From CAITSH01 sp945892985 (GTDB taxonomy: Bacteria; Pseudomonadota; Gammaproteobacteria; Burkholderiales; SG8-39), in assembly GCA_945892985.1 (NCBI GenBank), contig CAMDDU010000020.1, positions 1 through 64,000 on the forward strand: a stretch of DNA of 64,000 bases, in the 5' to 3' direction. Position numbers and translations under genes: made by a program. Within the stretch, counting starts at the first letter, position 1; the number at the start of each line of letters is the position of its first letter. The notes under the pieces were generated by a model. That model ran no database searches, was not told the origin of the DNA, and worked only from the letters and a program-made list of their open reading frames with translations. Positions 36,267 to 45,274 of the stretch are shown here, piece after piece.

Positions 36267-36785
36267 ATGAATACTCTCTCCGCTGCCGAACGCAAGGCGC
36301 TCAAGGCGCGCGCCCATCCTCTCAAACCTGTGGTCATGATCGCAGACGCAGGCCTGTCCCCAGGGGTAATGGCCGAAATCGAACGTGCCCTGGTCAGTCA
36401 CCAACTGATCAAAATTCGCGTCGCCAGCGACGACCGCGAGAGTCGCGAATCGCTGTCGGCGGAAATTTGCGCAAGCACCGGCGCCGCCGCGGTGCAGCAT
36501 ATCGGCAAAATTCTGGTTATTTGGCGCAAGGGCGAAGAAGCCAAAGTGCCAAAAGTCAAAAAAAGAGCCATAAAATCAAAACCCAGAACAGATCCAAGGG
36601 TACGACCGGCGAAGGCCTCGCGCAAATCCAAGTCGCCCGATGAAGAGCTGTCCGACCCGCGCCGGCGGGGACGCGTCCTTGAGCGCGCACAACGCCCCTC
36701 GATACACCGTTCCGGCTCCTCGCCGGAAACCCCGCGCGCAAAACCAGCGCGACAAAATAGTCGACGCCTGCGCTCCGCACGCTGA
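36267..36785 (+). CDS. yhbY: RNA-binding CRM-domain protein YhbY, basic tail
   Basis: YhbY binds pre-50S ribosomes. The first 95 residues form the CRM domain: AERKALKARAHPLKPVVMI, then IERALVSHQLIKIRV, and the C-terminal IGKILVIWRK. E. coli YhbY is about 97 residues; here some 75 more follow, rich in Lys, Arg, Ser and Pro and predicted disordered. The upstream in-frame extension to 36135 is not conserved, so I chose ATG 36267. It is divergent from rlmE. Confidence 0.88.
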   Translation: MNTLSAAERKALKARAHPLKPVVMIADAGLSPGVMAEIERALVSHQLIKIRVASDDRESRESLSAEICASTGAAAVQHIGKILVIWRKGEEAKVPKVKKRAIKSKPRTDPRVRPAKASRKSKSPDEELSDPRRRGRVLERAQRPSIHRSGSSPETPRAKPARQNSRRLRSAR

Positions 36786-37115
36786 TTTAAAAGGAGTTTA
36801 CGCCATCTAAGGCGGAAAAATCCTCTTTTCCAGCAAGCTGCAGGGCCCAAACCGACGACAAGGCGAAATGGCATTGCTGTGATTTACGGCTTACCACCCT
36901 CTTCATAAATCGACCCCGCCCCGCATCCATAGACGGGATCGGTGCGGCGGCGGCGGCGGTCAGCAATCGTGTTGCGCTAATTAGCCTGCTGACCAAGGCC
37001 TGTTTCGCGATGAAGCGCACCTTAAAGTGGCGCCCGGACGTCGGCCTCAGCGGCCGCACAATCGTTCCTTCGCCCTGAAGCACAATTATCCGCGCCAATA
37101 ATTGGCGCGGGTGCC
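36786..37115. other. 330-bp gap between yhbY and greA
   Basis: No recognisable gene. A 110-codon minus-strand open frame with a GTG start exists, but its composition is low-complexity and resembles no family I know. A GGC-rich trinucleotide run (GGCGGCGGCGG near 36945) and the greA terminator palindrome are the only structured elements. Some betaproteobacteria carry a small membrane-protein gene (DUF4149) near greA; I cannot find it here. Confidence 0.5.
37090..37110 (-). terminator. Perfect palindrome after greA
   Basis: The 21-nt sequence is a perfect inverted repeat around one central base (CCGCGCCAAT-A-ATTGGCGCGG). On the minus strand it begins 5 bp after the greA stop and is followed by ATAATTGTGCTT, a weak T-rich tail. 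It is probably the terminator of the carAB-greA transcript. Confidence 0.65.
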
Positions 37116-37592
37116 TCACTCGTATCGCACATCCATGATCTCGTAAGTCCGGACACCGGCCGGCGCGTTCACCTCCGCCATATCACCGGCATATTTGCCG
37201 ATCAATCCGCGGGAGATCGGCGAACTGATTGAAATTTTTCCCTTTTTAATATCAGCCTCGTCATCGCCGACGATCTGGTAGGTCACCTTGTCGGCGCTGG
37301 CGGTTTCAACCAGATCAACCGTTGCGCCAAAGACACAGCGACCGTCCGCATCGAGCAGCTTGGGATCGATAACCTGGGCATTGGAGAGCTTGCCCTCGAG
37401 TTCTGCAATCCGTCCCTCGATAAAACCCTGCCGCTCCTTGGCCGCATCATAGTCGGCGTTCTCGGAAAGATCGCCATGAGCGCGCGCCTCGGCGATGGCC
37501 ATAATCACACTAGGGCGCTCGACTGTTTTCAGGCGGTGCAATTCGGTACGCAGCAATTCGGCGCCGTAGACGGTAAGCGGATACTTGATCAT
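37116..37592 (-). CDS. greA: Transcription elongation factor GreA
   Basis: GreA rescues stalled RNA polymerase by stimulating transcript cleavage. At 158 residues it is exactly the family length, with coiled-coil tip ARAHGDLSENADYDAAKERQ (acidic Asp/Glu) and the C-terminal ISSPISRGLIGKYAGD. It follows carB by about 77 bp, and the carA-carB-greA order is common in beta- and gammaproteobacteria. The minus-strand palindrome after it probably ends the operon. Confidence 0.96.
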   Translation of the reverse strand: MIKYPLTVYGAELLRTELHRLKTVERPSVIMAIAEARAHGDLSENADYDAAKERQGFIEGRIAELEGKLSNAQVIDPKLLDADGRCVFGATVDLVETASADKVTYQIVGDDEADIKKGKISISSPISRGLIGKYAGDMAEVNAPAGVRTYEIMDVRYE

Positions 37593-37669
37593 GATGTTCT
37601 TCCAAAAAAAAGAACCCCCAGGAAAATTCCCGAGGGTATCGGTGCGGATTTGACTAGTAGTTCAGCAAG

Positions 37670-40600
37670 TTAAGCAGCCTTGAGTCGCTTATGCAAGCCC
37701 TGCAACGCATAGGGCTTGAGCGCGCCGATATGCCGGATGCCGGCAACCGCGGCGCGCGCGCCAGCCATGGTGGTGTAATAAGTGATGCGCTGCTGCACGG
37801 CCGTGGTGCGAATCGAGCGCGAATCGGAAATCGCGCTGCGTTTTTCCTCGACCGTGTTGACGATCAGCGACACCTCGCCGTTCTTGATCATGTCAACAAC
37901 GTGAAGCCGGCCTTCAGCCACCTTGTTGACGATCTGCGCATCGATACCGTGGGCCGCCAGCACGGCTGCGGTGCCGCGCGTCGCAAGCAGTGAAAAACCC
38001 AGCCCGACCAGATCGCGCGCCACCTCGACGGCAGCCAGTTTGTCGCCATCGCGCACGCTGATAAACACCTTGCCCGATTCGGGCAGCTTTACGCCCGCCG
38101 CGAGTTGGGACTTCAGGAAGGCCTCGCCGAACGTGTCGCCCACGCCCATCACCTCTCCGGTGGATTTCATTTCCGGCCCGAGGATGGTGTCCACTCCCGG
38201 GAATTTTATGAACGGAAACACCGCTTCCTTGACCGAAAAATACGGCGGCAACACTTCGTCGGTTACGCCCTGGGACGCCAGGCTGCGACCAACCATGCAG
38301 CGCGCCGCGACCTTGGCCAGCGCCACGCCCGTGGCCTTGGACACAAAGGGTACGGTGCGCGAAGCGCGCGGATTCACCTCAAGAACATAGACCGTGCCAC
38401 CCTGGATGGCGAACTGCACGTTCATCAGGCCGTTGACTTTGAGCCCCTTGGCAAGGGCGACAGTCTGGCGCTTGAGTTCGCGTTCCAGAAACCCGGACAG
38501 CGAATGCGCCGGCAGCGAACAGGCCGAATCGCCCGAATGCACGCCCGCCTGCTCGATATGTTCCATGATGCCGCCGATCACCACATCGGTTCCATCGGAG
38601 ATGGCATCAACGTCGATTTCCGTCGCATCATTGAGAAATCGGTCCAGCAGCACGGGGCTGTCGTTGGACACCTTGACCGCCTCGCGCATATAGCGCTCAA
38701 GGTCGCGTTGCTCATGCACGATTTCCATGGCACGCCCGCCCAGGACGTAGGAGGGGCGGACCACCAGCGGGTAGCCTATTTCCCGCGCAAGGCGCAAGGC
38801 ATCGGCCTCGGTGCGGGCAGTGCGATTGGGTGGCTGCTTCAGGCCGATTTCCTGCAACAACTTCTGGAAACGCTCGCGATCCTCCGCCGCATCGATCATA
38901 TCCGGGGTGGTGCCGATAATCGGCACGCCATTGGCCTCGAGCGCGCGCGCCAGCTTGAGCGGCGTCTGTCCGCCGTATTGAACAATCACACCGACCGGGT
39001 TTTCCTTGGCAACAATTTCCAGCACATCCTCGAGGGTAAGCGGCTCGAAATACAAACGGTCCGAAGTGTCATAGTCGGTCGACACCGTTTCCGGATTACA
39101 GTTGACCATGATGGTCTCCAGACCGTCTTCACGCAGCGCCAGCGCCGCGTGGACGCAACAATAATCAAACTCAATGCCCTGTCCGATGCGGTTGGGGCCA
39201 CCCCCCAGAATCATGATTTTTTTCTTGTCTGTCGGGGCCGCCTCGCACTCTTCCTCGTAAGTCGAATACATATAAGCGGTACGGGTCGCGAACTCCGCGG
39301 CACACGTGTCAACGCGCTTGTAGACAGGCCGAACGCCCAGTTGCCAGCGCGCCGCGCGCACCTCGTCCTCTTTGGCGCCCAGGAGGAAGGCGAGGCGACG
39401 ATCCGAGAAACCCTTGCGCTTGAGCGACCGCAGCTGCGCCGCATCGAGTGCGGCAAGCTTCATGTCGTCGAGTTCCATTTCCGTGTCGACAATATCCTTG
39501 ATCTGGGTGAGAAACCACGGATCGATATGCGTGAGCTGGTGTACCTCGGCGAGCGAGAAACCGTTCTCGAAAGCGTCGCCGACATACCAGATGCGCTCGG
39601 GCCCCGGCTCGCCCAACTCCCTCTCAATCACTTCGCGGTCGGTGGTCTTCTGGTTGAGTCCGTCGACACCGACCTCAAGCCCCCGCAGGGCCTTCTGGAA
39701 CGATTCCTGGAAGGTGCGGCCGATGGCCATCACCTCGCCCACAGATTTCATCTGCGTGGTCAGGCGATCGTCCGCCTGCGGAAACTTCTCGAAAGCGAAA
39801 CGCGGCACCTTGGTTACGACGTAATCGATGCTCGGCTCAAAGGACGCCGGCGTGGCGCCGCCGGTGATCTCATTGGCAAGTTCGTCCAGCGTGTAGCCGA
39901 CGGCAAGCTTGGCCGCCACCTTGGCGATCGGGAAACCGGTCGCCTTGGAGGCCAGCGCCGAAGAGCGTGAAACGCGCGGGTTCATTTCGATGACGATCAT
40001 GCGGCCATCCGCCGGATTGATCGCAAACTGCACGTTTGAGCCTCCGGTATCCACGCCGATCTCGCGCAACACCGCGATCGAGGCGTTGCGCATGATCTGG
40101 TATTCCTTGTCGGTCAGCGTCTGCGCCGGCGCCACCGTGATCGAATCACCGGTGTGCACGCCCATCGGGTCGAGGTTCTCGATCGAGCAGATGATGATGC
40201 AGTTGTCGCGACTGTCGCGCACGACCTCCATCTCGAACTCTTTCCAGCCGATCAATGATTCCTCGATCAGCAGCTCCTTCGTCGGAGAGGCCTCCAAACC
40301 GCGCTCACAGATGCTGACGAACTCCTCGCGGTTGTACGCAATGCCCCCGCCCGAGCCGCCCATCGTGAATGAAGGCCTGATCACCACCGGGTAGCCAAAA
40401 CTCGACTGCGCCTGAAAAGCCTCATCCATGGAGTGGGCCAGCGAGGAACGCGCTGAAGCCAGTCCTATGCGGGTCATCGCCTTTTTGAATTTGTCGCGAT
40501 CCTCGGCCTTATCTATCGCCTCCCGGTTGGCGCCGATCATTTCGACGCCGTATTTCTCCAGCACGCCGTGCTTGGCCAGATCAAGCGCGCAATTGAGCGC

Positions 40601-40882
40601 CGTCTGTCCGCCCATGGTGGGCAGCAGCGCCTCGGGGCGTTCGAGCGCTATGATCGATTCGACCATCTGCCAGGTGATCGGCTCGATATACGTGACATCT
40701 GCGGTTTCCGGATCGGTCATGATCGTCGCCGGATTGGAGTTCACCAGCACGATGCGGTATCCCTCGGCCTTGAGCGCCTTGCACGCTTGCGCGCCGGAAT
40801 AATCGAATTCGCAGGCCTGACCAATGACAATGGGGCCGGCACCGATGACCAGAATGGTCTTGATGTCGGTACGCTTAGGCAC
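37670..40882 (-). CDS. carB: Carbamoyl-phosphate synthase large subunit
   Basis: CarB makes carbamoyl phosphate from bicarbonate, ammonia and two ATP for arginine and pyrimidine synthesis. The 1070-residue protein has two homologous ATP-grasp halves (each with a biotin-carboxylase-like N-terminal domain: VIGAGPIVIGQACEFDYSG and ILGGGPNRIGQGIEFDYCC). The C-terminal MGS-like allosteric domain begins near residue 935 (KVFISVRDGDKLAAVEVA). It overlaps carA by 8 bp. Confidence 0.97.
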   Translation of the reverse strand: MPKRTDIKTILVIGAGPIVIGQACEFDYSGAQACKALKAEGYRIVLVNSNPATIMTDPETADVTYIEPITWQMVESIIALERPEALLPTMGGQTALNCALDLAKHGVLEKYGVEMIGANREAIDKAEDRDKFKKAMTRIGLASARSSLAHSMDEAFQAQSSFGYPVVIRPSFTMGGSGGGIAYNREEFVSICERGLEASPTKELLIEESLIGWKEFEMEVVRDSRDNCIIICSIENLDPMGVHTGDSITVAPAQTLTDKEYQIMRNASIAVLREIGVDTGGSNVQFAINPADGRMIVIEMNPRVSRSSALASKATGFPIAKVAAKLAVGYTLDELANEITGGATPASFEPSIDYVVTKVPRFAFEKFPQADDRLTTQMKSVGEVMAIGRTFQESFQKALRGLEVGVDGLNQKTTDREVIERELGEPGPERIWYVGDAFENGFSLAEVHQLTHIDPWFLTQIKDIVDTEMELDDMKLAALDAAQLRSLKRKGFSDRRLAFLLGAKEDEVRAARWQLGVRPVYKRVDTCAAEFATRTAYMYSTYEEECEAAPTDKKKIMILGGGPNRIGQGIEFDYCCVHAALALREDGLETIMVNCNPETVSTDYDTSDRLYFEPLTLEDVLEIVAKENPVGVIVQYGGQTPLKLARALEANGVPIIGTTPDMIDAAEDRERFQKLLQEIGLKQPPNRTARTEADALRLAREIGYPLVVRPSYVLGGRAMEIVHEQRDLERYMREAVKVSNDSPVLLDRFLNDATEIDVDAISDGTDVVIGGIMEHIEQAGVHSGDSACSLPAHSLSGFLERELKRQTVALAKGLKVNGLMNVQFAIQGGTVYVLEVNPRASRTVPFVSKATGVALAKVAARCMVGRSLASQGVTDEVLPPYFSVKEAVFPFIKFPGVDTILGPEMKSTGEVMGVGDTFGEAFLKSQLAAGVKLPESGKVFISVRDGDKLAAVEVARDLVGLGFSLLATRGTAAVLAAHGIDAQIVNKVAEGRLHVVDMIKNGEVSLIVNTVEEKRSAISDSRSIRTTAVQQRITYYTTMAGARAAVAGIRHIGALKPYALQGLHKRLKAA

Positions 40883-42023
40883 GTTCGCGCTCCTCCATCA
40901 ATTTGCAGAATCGGTCGAACAGATAGGACACATCCTGCGGGCCCGGGCTCGCTTCGGGGTGCCCCTGAAAGCAGAACGCCGGTTTGTCGGTTCGCGAAAG
41001 CCCCTGCAGCGAACCATCAAAGAGCGACACATGGGTGGTGCGCATGTTCTCTGGCAGACTGGCCGGATCCACGGCAAAGCCGTGGTTCTGGCTGGTGATG
41101 AGCACACGTCCGGTATCCAGATCCTTCACCGGATGGTTGGCGCCATGGTGGCCAAATTTCATTTTCATGGTCTTTGCGCCCGAGGCGAGTCCCATCAGCT
41201 GATGTCCCAGGCAAATGCCAAATACCGGCAGCCCGATCGCGATGATTTCGCGTATCGCCTCAATGGCGTAATCGCAGGGCTGCGGATCACCCGGGCCGTT
41301 GGACAAGAAGACCCCGTCTGGCTTGAGCTTGAGCAGATCGCGAGCCGGTGTCTGCGCCGGCAGCACCGTAACGCGGCAACCGCGATCGACCAGCATGCGC
41401 AGGATATTGCGTTTGACGCCAAAGTCGTAAGCCACAACATGAAAGCGCGGCGAAGACAGGACGCCAAAGCCCCTGCCCAGCGCCCAGCTGCCCTCAAGCC
41501 ACTCATAGGCCTGTGTGGTCGAAACAACCTTGGCCAGATCCATCCCGGCAAGCCCGGGAAAGTCGCGCGCGCGGCGCAAGGCTTCTGTCTCGTCTACCTG
41601 CCCCGCCGTCGCAGCCGACATAAGACATCCGCCCAGGGCGCCCTTCTCGCGCAGGATACGGGTTAGCTTGCGCGTGTCTATCCCGGCGATCGCGACAATG
41701 CGCCTGACCCTGAGGTAATCGGCAAGACTTTGCCCGCTGCGCCAGTTTGACACGGTCATGGACAGATCACGGATAACCAGTCCGGCCACATCAACACGGC
41801 CGGACTCGGCATCATCGCCATTGACGCCGGTATTGCCGATGTGCGGATAAGTCAGGGTGACGATCTGGCGGCAATAGGAAGGATCGGTCAGGATTTCCTG
41901 ATAACCGGTCATGGCGGTGTTGAACACCACCTCGCCTGCCGAAATACCTTCTGCACCAATACCTTCGCCGCGAAAAATGCTGCCATCTGCAAGAGCGAGA
42001 ATGGCGGGCGGCTTGGCGGACAT
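40875..42023 (-). CDS. carA: Carbamoyl-phosphate synthase small subunit
   Basis: CarA is the glutaminase subunit that feeds ammonia to CarB. The 382-residue product has the N-terminal CarA domain (GEVVFNTAMTGYQEILTDPSY) and a class I amidotransferase domain with nucleophile Cys about 271 (GICLGHQ) and the His/Glu pair in GHPEASPGP. ATG at 42023 (MSAKPPAIL) was chosen over 42062. Confidence 0.96.
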   Translation of the reverse strand: MSAKPPAILALADGSIFRGEGIGAEGISAGEVVFNTAMTGYQEILTDPSYCRQIVTLTYPHIGNTGVNGDDAESGRVDVAGLVIRDLSMTVSNWRSGQSLADYLRVRRIVAIAGIDTRKLTRILREKGALGGCLMSAATAGQVDETEALRRARDFPGLAGMDLAKVVSTTQAYEWLEGSWALGRGFGVLSSPRFHVVAYDFGVKRNILRMLVDRGCRVTVLPAQTPARDLLKLKPDGVFLSNGPGDPQPCDYAIEAIREIIAIGLPVFGICLGHQLMGLASGAKTMKMKFGHHGANHPVKDLDTGRVLITSQNHGFAVDPASLPENMRTTHVSLFDGSLQGLSRTDKPAFCFQGHPEASPGPQDVSYLFDRFCKLMEERERA

Positions 42024-42165
42024 CAATTCACGGTGCTCCAGATTACGAAGCTGAGCGGGCAAAGTCAGCTGATCTGATCAGCCCCGCCCAACAAATCCTC
42101 AAAATTATACCGTGAAACGACCACCCCACTCAAACCCGGCTACGGCAGCCAGGAACGGCGTGCTT

Positions 42166-42972
42166 TCAGACCCGGCGCAAACCAAGGACGTCCTGCATGT
42201 CAAAAAGCCCCGCAGACTTGCCCTTCAGGAAAAGTGCGGCGCGCAATGCGCCTATGGCATAGGTCGCCCGGCTTTGGGAGCGAACCGTGACCTCCACGCG
42301 CTCGCCTGTTCCGGCGAACACCACCGTATGGTCCCCAACGATATCGCCGCCTCGCAGGCTGTGAAATGCGATCGCCTTGCGGTCGCGCTCGCCGGTGATA
42401 CCCTCGCGTCCGTATTCGGCCACATCGGCAAGATTGCGTCCAAGCGCGCCGGCCACCACTTCGCCAAGCCGTATCGCCGTGCCCGAGGGGGCATCAACCT
42501 TGTGGCGGTGATGCGCCTCAATAATCTCGACATCAAAATCATCGCCAAGTATTTGCGCCGCCACCTCGGCAAGGCGAAACACCGCGTTCACGCCAATCGC
42601 CATGTTGGGCGCGAACACGATGGCGATTTTCTTCGACGCCGCAGCAATGCGCACCTTGCCTTGTTCATCAAAACCCGTGGTGCCGATAACCATATTCACC
42701 CCGGCGGACACACAGGCATCGAGCTGGGCAAGGCTTCCCTCGGGGCGGGTAAAGTCAATCAGGCAATCGGCCCCACCCACCGCGGCCATATCGCCGCTGA
42801 CCAGCACACCGGTGCCCAAGCCCAGCGGCAAGCCCGCATCCTGACCCACGGCGGCACTGCCCTTCATGTCCAGCGCCACGGCAAGCCGCATTTCAGCGGA
42901 GGCGAGAACAGCCTGGATCAGATTGACCCCCATGCGCCCGCTGGCGCCGGCTATCGCGATATTCATACTCAT
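42166..42972 (-). CDS. dapB: 4-hydroxy-tetrahydrodipicolinate reductase
   Basis: DapB is the second enzyme of the lysine/diaminopimelate branch. The 268-residue protein has the nucleotide site IAGASGRMG and the substrate motif EAHHRHKVDAPSGTA. The ATG at 42972 overlaps the bamE stop as ATGA; a second ATG two codons later (MNIAIAG) is also plausible. It probably shares a transcript with bamE. Confidence 0.96.
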   Translation of the reverse strand: MSMNIAIAGASGRMGVNLIQAVLASAEMRLAVALDMKGSAAVGQDAGLPLGLGTGVLVSGDMAAVGGADCLIDFTRPEGSLAQLDACVSAGVNMVIGTTGFDEQGKVRIAAASKKIAIVFAPNMAIGVNAVFRLAEVAAQILGDDFDVEIIEAHHRHKVDAPSGTAIRLGEVVAGALGRNLADVAEYGREGITGERDRKAIAFHSLRGGDIVGDHTVVFAGTGERVEVTVRSQSRATYAIGALRAALFLKGKSAGLFDMQDVLGLRRV

Positions 42973-43394
42973 TGTTTGGGCACCTCTTTGACCTCAGGCG
43001 CGGCCGGCGTGGACGGGGCCGGAACGACGTCCCCCTCAATACGCTTAAGCTTGTCATTCTCGAAAAAAACAGTCAGCTTGCGTTGCTCGATGCCCTTGCT
43101 GAACTCAAGTTGGCGTTGAAAAACATACTCCCACCTGTCCGAGTGAAACACGTCCACCACCAGCGGAGAGCCCAGCACAAAACGCACCTGATCCCGGGTC
43201 ATGCCGGGGCGCAACTGGGAGATATTCTCCTGCGTGATGAAATTACCCTGCTGGATTTCCATTCGATAAGGCGTGATAAACGAGGGTATGGGAACCTCGG
43301 GGAGCTTGAAGGACGAACACCCCCCCAAGGACCCAAAAACAGGGATGACGAAAAACAGGAGGATAAGCGGTGTGCGAATGTTCAAGGCTTGCAT
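42969..43394 (-). CDS. bamE: Outer-membrane assembly lipoprotein BamE
   Basis: BamE (SmpA/OmlA) is a lipoprotein of the beta-barrel assembly machine. The 141-residue precursor has a signal ending in the lipobox LGGC (lipidated Cys26) and the core IQQGNFITQENISQLRPGMT, then VRFVLGSPLVVDVFH and the YVF strand. A Pro/Ala/Lys tail follows residue 120. ATG at 43394 (MQALNIR) gives a proper signal; upstream in-frame codons do not. It is divergent from fur. Confidence 0.94.
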   Translation of the reverse strand: MQALNIRTPLILLFFVIPVFGSLGGCSSFKLPEVPIPSFITPYRMEIQQGNFITQENISQLRPGMTRDQVRFVLGSPLVVDVFHSDRWEYVFQRQLEFSKGIEQRKLTVFFENDKLKRIEGDVVPAPSTPAAPEVKEVPKQ

Positions 43395-43456
43395 TCTCAA
43401 TGCGGGTAAATGCTTATATGATAGCCCAAACCCCGCCATCTCCCGGTCACGACATC

Positions 43457-43888
43457 ATGAGCAACGCGCAGGAACTCAAAACCATAGGCCTCAAGGTCAC
43501 GGCGCCACGCCTGAAGATTCTCGACCTGTTCGAGAAAAGCACGGTGCGTCACCTTTCCGCCGAGGACGTCTACAAAATGCTGATCGGCGAGGGTCTCGAC
43601 ATCGGCCTCGCAACTGTCTATCGGGTACTCACCCAGTTCGAGCAGGCCGGCCTGCTACGACGCCACCATTTCGAGTCAGGCAAGGCGGTGTTCGAACTTG
43701 ACGCCGAAAGCCATCACGATCACTTGGTATGCATACAGTGCGGCCGCGTCGAAGAGTTCTACGATGCGGAAATCGAAAAGCGCCAGGGCAAAGTCGCCAA
43801 GGACCGCGGATTCGTTGTCAGGGAACACGCCCTTTATCTCTATGCCGAGTGCATCAAGACCAATTGCCCGAACAAGTCTGCAACGTGA
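43457..43888 (+). CDS. fur: Ferric uptake regulator Fur
   Basis: Fur is the iron-responsive repressor. The 143-residue protein has the winged helix (KVTAPRLKILDLFEK, LATVYRVLTQFEQAGLL) and the metal-binding stretch ESHHDHLVCIQCGRV with the HHDH and CxxC ligands. ATG at 43457 (MSNAQELKTIGLK) is the conserved start. It is divergent from bamE-dapB with a 62-bp gap, the usual arrangement. Confidence 0.96.
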   Translation: MSNAQELKTIGLKVTAPRLKILDLFEKSTVRHLSAEDVYKMLIGEGLDIGLATVYRVLTQFEQAGLLRRHHFESGKAVFELDAESHHDHLVCIQCGRVEEFYDAEIEKRQGKVAKDRGFVVREHALYLYAECIKTNCPNKSAT

Positions 43889-43922
43889 GCTTGTGCAAAA
43901 CTTAATCCAGCCATAACCAGCC

Positions 43923-43941
43923 AGCGTGGCCTCGCCACGCT
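43923..43941 (+). terminator. Hairpin after fur
   Basis: AGCGTGGC and GCCACGCT form a perfect 8-bp stem with a CTC loop, 34 bp after the fur stop; ACGCAAAAG follows instead of a T-run. A second hairpin (GGGTGGG/CCCACCC, 43954-43976) follows at once, so the pair may act as a composite terminator. Confidence 0.5.
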
Positions 43942-43953
43942 ACGCAAAAGAGG

Positions 43954-43976
43954 GGGTGGGTCATCTGCGCCCACCC
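43954..43976 (+). terminator. Second hairpin after fur
   Basis: GGGTGGG (43954-43960) pairs with CCCACCC (43970-43976) over a 9-nt loop, followed by TGTTCAAACC. Confidence 0.4.
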
Positions 43977-44034
43977 TGTTCAAACCATACTGTCATGGCG
44001 CGTCAGTCGCACACTCGGGCCGCGCTGCCAACGG

Positions 44035-44066
44035 GATAGCCCCGGCAGTCTTGCAAGCCGGCTATC
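44035..44066 (+). promoter_or_regulatory. Leader hairpin before GDT1-type exporter
   Basis: GATAGCC and GGCTATC pair, then GGC/GCC after a CC bulge, closing a 10-nt loop; a tandem 9-bp repeat (ATCGAGAGA twice, 44064-44081) runs into the ribosome site. The hairpin ends 22 nt before the ATG and could affect translation. It lacks the GGGGAGUAG core of the manganese (yybP-ykoY) riboswitch, so I do not call it that. Confidence 0.35.
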
Positions 44067-44087
44067 GAGAGAATCGAGAGAAACCGC

Positions 44088-44654
44088 ATGGAAGCCTTTC
44101 TGGTATCAACGCTGGTCGTCGCCATCGGCGAGATCGGCGACAAAACGCAGTTGCTCGCACTTTTGCTCGCCGCCCGCTTTCGCAAACCGATGCCCATTAT
44201 CCTGGGCATACTCGTCGCAACGCTGGCCAATCACGGCCTCGCCGGCCTGCTCGGCACCTGGGTCAGCGCGAATCTCGCCCCCGACACGCTGCGCTGGGGC
44301 TTGGGCATCTCCTTTCTCGCCATTGCGGCATGGGCGCTCAAACCGGACAAGATCGATGAAGAGCCCAGCACGCTCGGTCACTATGGTGTCTTTTTCGTCA
44401 CTTTGATTGCGTTTTTTCTTGCTGAAATCGGTGACAAAACCCAACTAGCCACCATCGCCCTTGCCGCCAAATATCAGGCGCTCCCGGCAGTGGTCGCCGG
44501 CACCACCCTTGGCATGATGCTGGCCGATGTACCGGCGGTATTCCTGGCGCAGGTCGCATCGCCCAAAATTCCATTCAAGGCGATCAGGTACATCGCCGCC
44601 GCGCTGTTCGCCGCCCTGGGCATCGCCGCACTGGCCGGATTCAATCTTGACTGA
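44088..44654 (+). CDS. GDT1/UPF0016 family cation exporter (probable Mn2+)
   Basis: The 188-residue membrane protein has six helices as two homologous halves, each with the family ExGDKT signature: GEIGDKTQLLALLLAARF (about 11-28) and AEIGDKTQLATIALAAKY (about 110-127). Bacterial members (MneA/Mnx type) export manganese; plant and yeast relatives move Mn2+/Ca2+. Manganese export is inference from family. The position after fur is suggestive of metal homeostasis but a terminator pair separates the two. Confidence 0.88.
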   Translation: MEAFLVSTLVVAIGEIGDKTQLLALLLAARFRKPMPIILGILVATLANHGLAGLLGTWVSANLAPDTLRWGLGISFLAIAAWALKPDKIDEEPSTLGHYGVFFVTLIAFFLAEIGDKTQLATIALAAKYQALPAVVAGTTLGMMLADVPAVFLAQVASPKIPFKAIRYIAAALFAALGIAALAGFNLD

Positions 44655-44747
44655 AACCGAAACCCCGCAGGGGCCACGCATGCACAACATCACAATTCCG
44701 CAATATTCCAAGCCTAGACTGGCGCCTTGATCTTGGACGGGAACGTG

Positions 44748-45200
44748 ATGGATCTGATCCTGTGGCGCCATGCCGATGCCGACGAAGGCGAGCCTGATAT
44801 GGAGCGCGGGCTGACCAAGCGCGGCGAAAAGCAGGCACGCCAGATGGCCGCCTGGCTGGAACTACGCCTCCCGGCGCGAACCGAAGTGCTGGTCAGTCCG
44901 GCGCTGCGTGCGCAGCAAACGGCCGCCGCGCTGGACAAACCGTTCAAAACGGTTCGCAAACTCGCGCCTGATACCGGGGTTGCCGACCTGATAGGCGCGA
45001 CCGGCTGGCCGGACAAGCGCGGTGCGGTGCTCGTCGTCGGGCATCAACCCACGCTGGGACGCATGGCCGCGCTGCTCTTGACGGGCAGCGAAGCCAGTTG
45101 GACACTCAAAAAAGGCGCTGTCTGGTGGTTCACCAATCGTGTTCGCGAAGGCGAAACGCAAACGGTGCTGCGCGCCGCCATGGCACCGGACCTGCTTTAA
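44748..45200 (+). CDS. sixA: Phosphohistidine phosphatase SixA
   Basis: SixA removes phosphate from phosphohistidine on HPt domains or the nitrogen PTS. The 150-residue histidine-phosphatase protein starts MDLILWRHADADEGEPD (catalytic His in RHA) and has the second His in VVGHQPTLG. ATG at 44748 was chosen; an in-frame start seven codons upstream is weaker. It is convergent with ppx. Confidence 0.88.
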   Translation: MDLILWRHADADEGEPDMERGLTKRGEKQARQMAAWLELRLPARTEVLVSPALRAQQTAAALDKPFKTVRKLAPDTGVADLIGATGWPDKRGAVLVVGHQPTLGRMAALLLTGSEASWTLKKGAVWWFTNRVREGETQTVLRAAMAPDLL

Positions 45201-45274
45201 GCTTCAGGGCCCAGGCACCGAAGGCAAACCGGGACAATGGCTGAAAACGGCCGACTGGCGGGCGTTTCCGGTGA

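Noticed and set aside
36787..37119. A 110-codon minus-strand frame in the yhbY-greA gap
   Set aside because: GTG start at the greA stop, contains the terminator palindrome, low-complexity alanine run and no family resemblance.
38105..39970. A 621-codon open frame opposite carB
   Set aside because: Antisense shadow of a highly conserved gene; no recognisable domain.
43977..44087. Manganese (yybP-ykoY) riboswitch before the UPF0016 gene
   Set aside because: The conserved GGGGAGUAG core and the second loop sequence are absent.
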